Of a stretch of DNA of 64,000 nucleotides, positions 8,275 through 15,653 are shown one piece after another. The DNA comes from Pseudarthrobacter sp. BIM B-2242 (GTDB lineage Bacteria; Actinomycetota; Actinomycetes; Actinomycetales; Micrococcaceae), in NCBI RefSeq assembly GCF_014764445.1, contig NZ_CP061721.1, forward strand, positions 4,216,001-4,280,000, read 5' to 3'. How positions within the stretch are numbered: the stretch's first letter is position 1; each line of letters starts with the position of its first letter. Made by a program: the position numbers and the translations under genes. The notes beneath the pieces were generated by a model that saw only the letters and a list, made by a program, of their open reading frames with translations, ran no database searches and was not told the DNA's origin.

Positions 8275-9225
8275 TCAGGCCACCGATGCGGCAACGGCTT
8301 CAACCATCGCCTGGACGTTGTTCAGGCCGTAGCCCACGATGTACCAGGCAGCGGGGTCCAGGCTGATGACCTTGTTGTTTTTGGCGGCGTTGGTGGACTG
8401 GACCAGCTCGTTGTCCAGGACCGGGTTGGCGGCTGCGGCCTCGGCACCGATGGCCGTGTCGCGGTTGATGACGTAGAGGAGGTCGGGGTTGACCTGCTTG
8501 ATGTATTCGAAGGACACGGACTCGCCGTGGCTTCCTTCAGACTTGACGTCGGCCGCGGTGGGAACGCCCAGGACGTCGTGGATGATGCCGAATCGCGAGC
8601 CCGCGCCGTAGGCGGTGACTTCGCCGCCGGAGGTCAGCACGATCAGGCCCTTGCCGGCGTCCTTGGCCTTGGACTGCGTCTCGGCGATGGTGGCATCCAC
8701 GTCAGCCAGCTTGGCTTCAACGTCCGCCGACTTGTTGAAGATGGTGCCTAGCTTCTTGGTCTGGTCCTTGAAGCTCTCCATCGGGTTCTTGGCATCGATG
8801 GAAAGGTCAATGGTGGGGGCGATCTTGCTCAGTTCCTCGTAGGCACCGGCGGTGCGGCCGGAAATGATGATGAGGTCCGGGGCGCCGGCGCTGACGGCTT
8901 CAAAGTCGGGTTCCTTCAGCGAACCGATCTTCTCGTACTTCGCGTCCGCGTACTTCGAGAGCGACTCCGGGTAGCTGGCCTCGGGGACGCCGGCGGGCTC
9001 GACGCCCAGTGCGTCGAGTGTGTCCAGAACGCCGAGATCGAACGTGAAGACCTTCTCCGGGTTGACCGGCACGTCGGCGGTGCTGCCCTGGGCATGCTCC
9101 ACCGTGATGCTGGAGGCCGCCTCGGAGGCGGGGGTTGCGGTGGCAGCGCCGCCGCAGGCGGTCATGGTCAGAAGCGCAGCTCCCGCCGCCAGTGCCCCCA
9201 GGTAGCTCGAAAGCTTCTTCTTCAC
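8275..9225 (-). CDS. Iron-siderophore ABC substrate-binding lipoprotein
   Basis: 316-residue extracellular binding protein anchored by lipid. It has a Lys-rich start, hydrophobic core and lipobox MTAC with the modified cysteine at residue 24. The mature part has the two-lobe helical-backbone fold of class III binding proteins (KVFTFDLGVLDTLDALG; DLIIISGRTAGAYEELSKIAPT), most like YclQ/FatB/CeuE, which bind petrobactin or other catecholate iron complexes. The GTG start at 9225 is preceded by GGAGAA. First gene of the operon, directly behind a DtxR/IdeR-type box, so expression should rise in iron limitation. Confidence 0.93.
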   Translation of the reverse strand: MKKKLSSYLGALAAGAALLTMTACGGAATATPASEAASSITVEHAQGSTADVPVNPEKVFTFDLGVLDTLDALGVEPAGVPEASYPESLSKYADAKYEKIGSLKEPDFEAVSAGAPDLIIISGRTAGAYEELSKIAPTIDLSIDAKNPMESFKDQTKKLGTIFNKSADVEAKLADVDATIAETQSKAKDAGKGLIVLTSGGEVTAYGAGSRFGIIHDVLGVPTAADVKSEGSHGESVSFEYIKQVNPDLLYVINRDTAIGAEAAAANPVLDNELVQSTNAAKNNKVISLDPAAWYIVGYGLNNVQAMVEAVAASVA

Positions 9226-9280
9226 GTCAATTCTCCAGTCCGCTAATAGGTCACACGTTTGTTGCCTAATGTCCCTGCAC

Positions 9281-9308
9281 TCTATAAGTAAGGTGAGGCT
9301 AACTTCAA
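9281..9308 (-). promoter_or_regulatory. Iron-regulated promoter with DtxR/IdeR box
   Basis: On the minus strand, TTGAAG (9308-9303) and TATAGA (9286-9281) are spaced by 16 nt and resemble -35 and -10 elements. The 19-bp stretch 9289-9307 matches 16 of 19 positions of the DtxR/IdeR consensus TWAGGTWAGSCTWACCTWA and fills the spacer, the expected geometry for iron-dependent repression of the siderophore transporter. Confidence 0.75.
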
Positions 9309-9334
9309 AACGTAACGGCCCATAGCGGGCTGAT

Positions 9335-9350
9335 TGTGGTTGGGATCACA
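9335..9350. promoter_or_regulatory. CRP/GlxR-like site
   Basis: TGTGG-N6-TCACA is one base off the CRP-family consensus. It lies about 45 bp upstream of the iron-box promoter. A single match of this strength can occur by chance, so this is tentative. Confidence 0.3.
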
Positions 9351-9355
9351 ACGCA

Positions 9356-9387
9356 CGACGCCAGCACTCGGGTGAGTGCCGGCGTCG
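9356..9387. terminator. Hairpin between siderophore promoter and insertion sequence
   Basis: 14-bp arms (9356-9369 and 9374-9387) pair with one mismatch around a 4-nt loop. It resembles the hairpin at 5306-5340 in sequence (CGACG...GCACTC) and, like it, is followed at once by a 32-bp repeat unit, here degenerate. No T-tract. Confidence 0.5.
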
Positions 9388-9473
9388 CGGTTTGGTGCGG
9401 GAGGGTTGCCCGAAACCCTCTACGTCAGGCTGGTTGTGAGTCAGCCAATGATTGATGAGGAGCAGGAGCAGAC

Positions 9474-9908
9474 ATGACTGTTGGTGCGCGAGGTATTAGC
9501 CGCGATGAGATTCGGGAGTTGGTGCATCAGTATTACGTGCAGCCGTACGGGACGAGGAAGGAATGGCTTGCCTCCCAGCCAGTGACTGAGTGGACGTTCC
9601 GGCGCTGGCGGAGGATGGTGCAAGAGGGTGACCTCGACCGGAATCTGATTCCACGAGAGCATGGGAACATGGCCCGCACGAATGGCGAGTGGTCCGCGTT
9701 TGAGAAAGCGCGCGCCAAAGAGATCGCTGAACACCAGTCCGAAGTCGAACAGCTCAAGGGCCGTATTCGTGATCTTGAAGGCACGAATACAGCCTTGGGA
9801 AAAGCTATCGGGCTCTTGCACGAGTTGAGCGTGCCAGAGCCCGATACGGCCCGGACGAAAGATCCGAAAGGTTCATCGAAGCCGAGAACATCCTCGTCCG
9901 GCAACTGA
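9474..9908 (+). CDS. IS3-family transposase OrfA
   Basis: 144 residues. The N-terminal half is a helix-turn-helix DNA-binding domain (DEIRELVHQYY ... TEWTFRRWRRMV), followed by a leucine-zipper-like helix (AEHQSEVEQLKGRIRDLEG) used for multimerisation in this family. The heptamer GGGAAAA at 9797-9803 is in the exact X-XXY-YYZ register for -1 slippage, which would fuse OrfA to OrfB. If no slippage occurs, translation ends at 9908. Confidence 0.85.
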   Translation: MTVGARGISRDEIRELVHQYYVQPYGTRKEWLASQPVTEWTFRRWRRMVQEGDLDRNLIPREHGNMARTNGEWSAFEKARAKEIAEHQSEVEQLKGRIRDLEGTNTALGKAIGLLHELSVPEPDTARTKDPKGSSKPRTSSSGN

Positions 9909-10909
9909 CAACGCTCACCGGCTCGCAACGGCAAGCCCTCGAGTTCGCCGGCGTATCCCGCTCGACCTGGCACTACCGGCAGAATCCCCGCGCAGGGGTC
10001 CAGGACCCGCTCGGACAGTCTGAACGCGCTTACCAGTCACGTGTCAGCGCCAATGACCGCGACCGGATCTGCGAATACATCCTGGTGGGCTGGGCCAACC
10101 AGGTCTCCGTTGATCATTCCTACGCGGCTGCCTGGGACGCGGGGGTGATGCTCGCTTCCCGCCGCACATGGTGGCGGGTCGCGGCGCAGATCGAGGACCA
10201 GATGCTGCGCCCCGCGATCCCGACCAGGACAGGGAAGAACCGGCCCCCGCGGGAGAAGCCCGTGGTGATGGCCACGGGCCCGGGGCAGGTCTGGTCCTGG
10301 GACATCACCGATCTGTATTCACCCTGGCGGGGACGGTCGTTCAAGGCCTACTCGGTCCTTGATATCTACTCCCGCCGCATGGTGGCCTGGCGGGTCGAGG
10401 AACGGGAGGCGGACCATCTCGCTGTGGAGATGTTCGAAACCGCGATCGCCCGGTATGGCGCACCGCGCATAGTTCACGCCGACTCGGGGCCGGCGATGCG
10501 ATCAAACCTGCTCCGCGAAGCTCTCACCGGCCACGGCGTGGAGCTCTCCCACAACCGGCCCTACGTCTCGAACGACAACCCCTTCTCCGAGTCCGGGTTC
10601 CGGACCATGAAGTACAGGCCCGGCTACCCCCGTGTGTTCAAAGAAGTCGAGGCCGCCCGGGCCTACCTTGCCGACTACGTGCCCTGGTATAACACCCAAC
10701 ACAAACACTCGGGCATCGCACTGTTCTCGCCCGCCGAAGTCCATGACGGCTCATGGAAGGAAGTTTGGAAAACCCGGGACCAGGCACTACAGCGCTACTA
10801 CAACAAACACCCCGAACGATTCCACCAGCGCCCAACGACACCAGCCCCAGCCAGCCATGCCGGAATCAACCTCCCGACAACAAAAACACCCACACAACAA
10901 ACCCAATGA
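9803..10909 (+). CDS. IS3-family transposase OrfB (catalytic part, read after -1 frameshift)
   Basis: This frame is open from 9779 and has no convincing own start, consistent with expression as an OrfAB fusion after slippage at 9797-9803. About 368 residues follow the slip. The rve/DDE integrase core is intact: WSWDITDLYSPW (first Asp), VHADSGPAM (second Asp) and NDNPFSESGFRT (Glu), followed by FKEVEAARAYLADYV and WYNTQHKHSG. It looks functional. The last 400 bp are duplicated immediately downstream. Confidence 0.85.
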   Translation, partial: SYRALARVERARARYGPDERSERFIEAENILVRQLTTLTGSQRQALEFAGVSRSTWHYRQNPRAGVQDPLGQSERAYQSRVSANDRDRICEYILVGWANQVSVDHSYAAAWDAGVMLASRRTWWRVAAQIEDQMLRPAIPTRTGKNRPPREKPVVMATGPGQVWSWDITDLYSPWRGRSFKAYSVLDIYSRRMVAWRVEEREADHLAVEMFETAIARYGAPRIVHADSGPAMRSNLLREALTGHGVELSHNRPYVSNDNPFSESGFRTMKYRPGYPRVFKEVEAARAYLADYVPWYNTQHKHSGIALFSPAEVHDGSWKEVWKTRDQALQRYYNKHPERFHQRPTTPAPASHAGINLPTTKTPTQQTQ

Positions 10910-11356
10910 CTCCACACAGCTTGACAACCTGCGCTCCGCGAAGCTCTCACCGGCCACGGCGTGGAGCTCTCCCACAACCGGCCCTACGTCTCGAACGACA
11001 ACCCCTTCTCCGAGTCCGGGTTCCGGACCATGAAGTACAGGCCCGGCTACCCCCGTGTGTTCAAAGAAGTCGAGGCCGCCCGGGCCTACCTTGCCGACTA
11101 CGTGCCCTGGTATAACACCCAACACAAACACTCGGGCATCGCACTGTTCTCGCCCGCCGAAGTCCATGACGGCTCATGGAAGGAAGTTTGGAAAACCCGG
11201 GACCAGGCACTACAGCGCTACTACAACAAACACCCCGAACGATTCCACCAGCGCCCAACGACACCAGCCCCAGCCAGCCATGCCGGAATCAACCTCCCGA
11301 CAACAAAAACACCCACACAACAAACCCAATGACTCCACACAGCTTGACAACCTGCG
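10511..11356. repeat. 423-bp tandem duplication
   Basis: Positions 10511-10933 and 10934-11356 are, as far as I can read, identical direct copies, offset by exactly 423. Each carries the last third of orfB plus the IS right edge. The sequence just before copy 1 (AACCTG) resembles the end of each copy (AACCTGCG), so short homology may have mediated the event. The identity implies a recent origin. Confidence 0.93.
10961..11332 (+). pseudogene. Duplicated C-terminal fragment of IS3 OrfB
   Basis: Encodes residues identical to the OrfB C-terminus from VELSHNRPYVSNDNPF onward, including the catalytic Glu but neither Asp. It comes from the 423-bp tandem duplication and cannot be an active transposase. 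No independent start signal is seen. Confidence 0.9.
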
Positions 11357-11363
11357 AAAACCC

Positions 11364-11427
11364 GCGTTAAGTGCGAGAGGGTTCCCGAAAAACCCGCATT
11401 AAGTGAGAGAGCGTCCGGGGGTGGGCG
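11364..11427. repeat. 32-bp tandem repeat, two units
   Basis: Units begin at 11364 and 11396, with the same TTAAGTGNGAGAG(C/G)GT core and GAAAAACCC tail as at 5341. They directly abut the duplicated IS right edge and lie downstream of the mtlD stop codon. Confidence 0.8.
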
Positions 11428-11463
11428 GGGGTATGGGTGGACGGGAGGAGGGGCACGGCCGCG

Positions 11464-12627
11464 CTAGGCCGGGGCTATTGCCCCTTCCTGCTGGCGCTCC
11501 TCCACAAGGGTGGACACGGCGGCGAACAGCGGGTGTTCGGGAGCCAGGCCCGTGATCCGTTCGGTGGCATCCGCGGGCGTAGACGATGCCAGGATCTGCG
11601 CGAGTTCCGTGGCCTCGGCGTCGGCCGGATCGTTGAAGCGCAGAGCTGCGGCGATGGCACCCAGCAGGGCTTCCGGCACGATTCCGCGTTCGGCCAGCTC
11701 GGCCGCCGGACCGATGAACCGCTCGTGCCGGCTGAGCTTCCGCAGCGGGGCGCGGCCCACCCGGTTCACCGTGTCCGGCAGGTGCGGGTTGGAGAACCGG
11801 ACCAGGATCTTCTGGACGTAAGCTTCCTGTTCATCGTTACTGAACCCGTGTTTGGCCACCAGCAGCTGCTTGGTCTCTTCCAGGACGGCGCGGACGTCCT
11901 CCGCTACGTCCTGATCGGCCATGGCGTCGGAAATCTTCTCCAGCCCGGCCTCAAAACCGAAGTACGCGGCGGACGCGTGCCCGGTGTTCACGGTGAAGAG
12001 CTTCCGCTCGATGTAGGGCGAGAGCTCGTCCACGAAGGTGGCACCCGGAATCACCGGCGCCGCATCGCCAAACGCGGTCCGGTCGATGACCCACTCGTAG
12101 AACGTCTCCACCGTGACGTCCAGGCCCTGCCCGGGCTCCTGGTTGGGCACGATCCTGTCCACGGCGGTGTTCGCAAACACCGCCAGGGAGTCCAGCGAGC
12201 CGGCTGCGTCGTCCCAGAGGGCCGCCACTTCGGTCCGCAGGATGTCCGTGGCATTGATGGCGTTCTCACAGGCCATGACCTGCAGCGGCGCCAGCCCGGC
12301 CTCGCGCGCGGCGATGCCCTTGGCAATGGCGGGCGCCACGAACTTCAGGATGTGCGGCCCCACGGCGGTGGTGACCATGTCCGCCGTGGCGATTTCCCGC
12401 ACCAGGTCCGCTTCCTGGGTGCCGGAATTCAGCGCCCGGAAGTTATCCACCGTCCGGACGGTGGGGTTCTCCCCCACCTCGTTGACGTTGTAGCTGTCTG
12501 CTGCCGCCAGCTGGCTGATGAGGGCGTCCGCGACGTCGGCGAACACCACCTCATACCCGGCCTGGTGCAGCAGCAGCCCGACAAACCCGCGGCCGATGTT
12601 CCCGGCGCCAAAATGTACTGCCTTCAC
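11464..12627 (-). CDS. mtlD: Mannitol-1-phosphate 5-dehydrogenase
   Basis: 387 residues, the normal MtlD length. It oxidises mannitol-1-phosphate to fructose-6-phosphate with NAD. The Rossmann motif GAGNIGRGF is at residues 8-16; the catalytic-domain signature includes the Lys in PYIERKLFTVNTGHA, the family's conserved KxFxxNTGHA box. The GTG start at 12627 overlaps the mtlA TAG by one base (TAGTG), so the pair is translationally coupled. It processes the product of the MtlA PTS permease encoded just upstream. Confidence 0.95.
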   Translation of the reverse strand: MKAVHFGAGNIGRGFVGLLLHQAGYEVVFADVADALISQLAAADSYNVNEVGENPTVRTVDNFRALNSGTQEADLVREIATADMVTTAVGPHILKFVAPAIAKGIAAREAGLAPLQVMACENAINATDILRTEVAALWDDAAGSLDSLAVFANTAVDRIVPNQEPGQGLDVTVETFYEWVIDRTAFGDAAPVIPGATFVDELSPYIERKLFTVNTGHASAAYFGFEAGLEKISDAMADQDVAEDVRAVLEETKQLLVAKHGFSNDEQEAYVQKILVRFSNPHLPDTVNRVGRAPLRKLSRHERFIGPAAELAERGIVPEALLGAIAAALRFNDPADAEATELAQILASSTPADATERITGLAPEHPLFAAVSTLVEERQQEGAIAPA

Positions 12628-14714
12628 TATGCGTTGACCTTTCCGAACAGTTCCAGGACTTCGTCCACGGAGGTCGCGGCCTCCAGCTGGGCCACCTGGG
12701 CCTTGTTGGTGAAGACCTTGGCGATGGAGGACAGGATGTGGAGGTGCTCGTTGTTGATGCCTGCCACGCCCACCACGAACTTGACCTGCTTGCCGTTCCA
12801 GTCAATGCCGTCCGGGTAACGGATCACGGACACCGCGGACTTCATGATGTGGTCCTTGGCCGCGTTGGTGCCGTGCGGGATGGCCAGGAAGCTGCCCATG
12901 TACGTGGACACGGACTCTTCGCGCTCGTGCATCGCCGCGATGTAGCCCTCGTCCACGGCGCCGCGGTCCAGCAGGAGCCGGCCCGCTTCGTCGATCGCTG
13001 CATCCCGCGTGGTGGCGGCGCCGTCGAGGATGACGCTGTCAGCCACCAGGATGTCCGACGGCGGCGCCTCGGTCCCGGCGGCAGCTGCGGTCCCGCTGCC
13101 GGCAGCACCTGCGCCGTCAACGGGGGCATCGGCGACGTGGGCGCCGTGGCCGGCCGCTCCGGCTCCGGCAGTGGCAACACCTGCGGCGGCAGCACCGGCG
13201 TCGGGCGTCGCACCCCCGGCGTTGTGTTCCCTGACCAGTTCCACAATTTCGTCGTACCGGGGGCTGTTCATGAAGTTGTCCACCGAGAAGTGCGCCGCGC
13301 TGGACGTGGCCGGCTTGGCCCGCTCGGTCAGGTCCTGGTGGGTGATCACAACGTCGTACGTGTCGTTGAGGTTGGCGATGGCCGCGTTGGTGACCTTGAC
13401 GTCGGGAAAACCGGCGGCCTTGATCTTGTTCCGCAGTACCGAGGCGCCCATGGCGCTGGAGCCCATGCCGGCGTCGCAGGCAAACACAATGTTCTTGATG
13501 GGGCCTGCGAGGACGGCCGTGCCAACACCCGCGCCGGCGCCTGCACCCGCGCCGGTCAGGGCCGAGGACACAGAGCTCTTTTTGCCCTTCATGGACTCCA
13601 TCTTGGACGTGGCGTCGGTCAGGTCCGTCTCATCGCTGTGCTTGGTGGTCTTGAGGATCACGGAGGCCACCAGGAAGGAAACCGTGGTGGCAAGAATTAC
13701 CGCCAGGATCACCCCGACGTAGCTGTCACGCGAGGTCTGGGCGAGTACTGCAAGGATCGATCCGGGCGCCGCGGGGGCAACCAGCCCGGAACCGGTGATG
13801 GCCATGGTGGCGATGCCGGTCATGCCGCCGGCGATCGCAGCCAGGATCAGGAGCGGGCGCATCAGGACGTAGGGGAAGTAGATCTCGTGGATGCCGCCGA
13901 GGAAGTGGATGATGGCAGCACCGGAGGCTGACGCCTTGGCCACACCCCTGCCGAAGAACATGTACGCCAGCAGGATGCCCAGGCCGGGGCCGGGGTTGGC
14001 TTCGAGCAGGAACAGGATGGACTTGCCCTGGTCCAGTGACTGCTGGATGCCCAGCGGAGTCAGCACACCGTGGTTGATGGCGTTGTTCAGGAACAGCACC
14101 TTGGCCGGCTCGATGAAGATGCTGGTGAGCGGCAGCAGGCCGTTGTTGACCAGGAACTGCACCACGTTTCCGGCGCCTGTGCTGAACGCTGTGACCAGCG
14201 GAGAGATGCCGTAGAAGCCAAGCATGGCCAGCAGGGCGCCCCAGATGCCTGCGGCGAAGTTGTTGACCAGCATTTCGAAGCCGGGCCGGATCTTGCCGTC
14301 CCAGAGGGAGTCGATCTTCTTCATGGTCCAGCCGCCAAGCGGACCCATGATCATGGCGCCGATGAACATCGGAATACCGGCGCCCACAATGACGCCCATG
14401 GTGCCGATGGCACCCACGACGCCGCCGCGGACGTCATAGACCATCCGGCCGCCCGTGTACGCGATCAGGAGGGGCAGCAGGTAGGTGATCATGGGGCCAA
14501 CCAGGCCAACGTTGGGATCGCCGTCAGCGTTTGTGCCGAAGCCTCCCAGCCCTGGGACCGGGATCCAGCCCTTCTCGATAAAGAGCGCGGTGATGAGGCC
14601 CCAGGCGATGAACGCCCCCATGTTGGGCATGATCATTCCGGACAGGAACGTCCCGAACTTCTGGACGCCGACCCGCACGCTGGTGCGGGGTTTTGCAACT
14701 GTCTCTGTTGCCAT
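12627..14714 (-). CDS. mtlA: PTS mannitol transporter, EIICBA
   Basis: 695-residue three-domain PTS permease. The EIIC membrane domain is at residues 1-355, with the substrate-site motif GGIHEIYFPYV near 273. EIIB is at about 405-500 with the phosphocysteine C413 in FACDAGMGSSAMG. EIIA is at about 553-695 with the phosphohistidine H614 in LAIPHGT. Ala/Gly-rich linkers separate B from A (about 500-550). It takes up mannitol and phosphorylates it using phosphate passed from EI and HPr, whose genes lie divergently at 15654-17671. A TetR gene is 50 nt upstream on the same strand. Confidence 0.95.
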   Translation of the reverse strand: MATETVAKPRTSVRVGVQKFGTFLSGMIMPNMGAFIAWGLITALFIEKGWIPVPGLGGFGTNADGDPNVGLVGPMITYLLPLLIAYTGGRMVYDVRGGVVGAIGTMGVIVGAGIPMFIGAMIMGPLGGWTMKKIDSLWDGKIRPGFEMLVNNFAAGIWGALLAMLGFYGISPLVTAFSTGAGNVVQFLVNNGLLPLTSIFIEPAKVLFLNNAINHGVLTPLGIQQSLDQGKSILFLLEANPGPGLGILLAYMFFGRGVAKASASGAAIIHFLGGIHEIYFPYVLMRPLLILAAIAGGMTGIATMAITGSGLVAPAAPGSILAVLAQTSRDSYVGVILAVILATTVSFLVASVILKTTKHSDETDLTDATSKMESMKGKKSSVSSALTGAGAGAGAGVGTAVLAGPIKNIVFACDAGMGSSAMGASVLRNKIKAAGFPDVKVTNAAIANLNDTYDVVITHQDLTERAKPATSSAAHFSVDNFMNSPRYDEIVELVREHNAGGATPDAGAAAAGVATAGAGAAGHGAHVADAPVDGAGAAGSGTAAAAGTEAPPSDILVADSVILDGAATTRDAAIDEAGRLLLDRGAVDEGYIAAMHEREESVSTYMGSFLAIPHGTNAAKDHIMKSAVSVIRYPDGIDWNGKQVKFVVGVAGINNEHLHILSSIAKVFTNKAQVAQLEAATSVDEVLELFGKVNA

Positions 14715-14763
14715 GTGATTTCCTAACCGTCATTCCTGCTGCTGCGCAGGATGGGTCCGATAT

Positions 14764-15492
14764 TTACGACGAAGTGCTGGTGGAGATCCGGTGGAGCCAT
14801 TCGAGGAACAGTTTGAGTTCCGAGCTGGAGAGCTGGTCCGAGTGCGATGCCTGGAGTGCGGCGTTCAGGGCGATCGCAGCCACCACCACCGAGGACTTTC
14901 CCGAGTCTTCCGGGGAAGCTCCTGCGGCCTGCTCCGTGGACACCGCAAAGATCATGGCGTCCCGGGTCATGGTGGACAGTTCAAGGTTTCGTTCAGCAAC
15001 GGGCTCAGCGATCAGCATGAGCGTCACACCCACGTTGGCGGCCAGGATGGACCTGGCGGCCTCCCGGGGCTGGACATTCAGCTGGCCTGCCGCTGCTGCT
15101 TTGGTCAACATTTCTTCAAGCAAAGCCTCGGCATCGGCAACGATGGCGGGGCGGCTTTCCGGACGGATATTGCCGAACATCACCAAATACAGTTCCGGCT
15201 GGTTGAGCCCGAACTGGACGTGGTTGTCCCACATCCGCCGGATGTCTTCCAGCGGCTGTCCGGACGGGGCGAAATCCCTCTCACCCGCAACGTATTCCTC
15301 AAATCCCGCGGCGACAACGGCGTCGAAAAGACCTTCCTTGTCACCGAAGTGGTGGTACAGCGTGGGCGCCGTGACTCCTGCCAGCTGCGTGATCTGGCGG
15401 GTGGAAACGGATGCCCCCGCGGATTTTGCCAGCAATTCTGCCGCTGCTTTGAGCAGTCGCATTTTGGGGGGAAGCTGGCCATCCAAACTCAT
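14764..15492 (-). CDS. TetR-family regulator of the mannitol/PTS region
   Basis: 242 residues with an N-terminal TetR HTH (STRQITQLAGVTAPTLYHHF at about 30-49) and a long helical sensor domain. It is the first gene on the minus strand before mtlA and mtlD, and faces ptsI across a 161-bp gap holding a perfect palindrome at 15511-15525, so it probably represses itself, mtlAD and perhaps ptsI. A TetR protein in charge of mannitol genes differs from the BglG-like MtlR of Bacillus and the DeoR-type MtlR of Corynebacterium; the effector is unknown. Confidence 0.85.
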   Translation of the reverse strand: MSLDGQLPPKMRLLKAAAELLAKSAGASVSTRQITQLAGVTAPTLYHHFGDKEGLFDAVVAAGFEEYVAGERDFAPSGQPLEDIRRMWDNHVQFGLNQPELYLVMFGNIRPESRPAIVADAEALLEEMLTKAAAAGQLNVQPREAARSILAANVGVTLMLIAEPVAERNLELSTMTRDAMIFAVSTEQAAGASPEDSGKSSVVVAAIALNAALQASHSDQLSSSELKLFLEWLHRISTSTSS

Positions 15493-15510
15493 AGCCGCTA
15501 CCCTATCACC

Positions 15511-15525
15511 TATAGCATTGCTATA
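15511..15525. promoter_or_regulatory. TetR operator candidate
   Basis: TATAGCATTGCTATA is a perfect 15-bp palindrome (7+1+7), 19 bp upstream of the TetR start codon and AT-rich against a GC-rich background. It is well placed to govern both the TetR-mtlAD unit and ptsI. The symmetry is seen; binding is inferred. Confidence 0.65.
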
Positions 15526-15653
15526 TGAACTGAATCACATACAATTTTTTCAGGCACGTTTCCGCCGTCGCACATGGTTGTCGCGGCGGCCCCGGCATGG
15601 CGCCGGGACCACCTTGGGCGGGCCTGGCAAACGGCAGAGAATGAGGACCTTCA

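Larger units (their letters stand above)
9424..10933 (+). mobile_element. IS3-family insertion sequence
   Basis: About 1.5 kb carrying orfA and orfB in IS3 arrangement, with a -1 frameshift signal between them. The inner limit is clear from the genes; the outer ends are approximate. Imperfect similarity between the left edge (CGTCAGG...GAGTCA) and the reverse of the right edge (CGCAGG...GAGTCA) suggests terminal repeats. Both flanks are 32-bp repeat units, so the element probably jumped into such an array. The 3' part is tandemly duplicated beyond 10933. Confidence 0.8.

Noticed and set aside
10934..11356. A second independent insertion sequence
   Set aside because: The sequence is a direct copy of the 3' end of the IS at 9424-10933, without orfA or the first two catalytic residues.
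12738..13931. 397-residue plus-strand reading frame
   Set aside because: It is antisense to mtlA, rich in Gly, Arg, His and Val, with no recognisable domain; mtlA in the other strand has intact EIICBA motifs.
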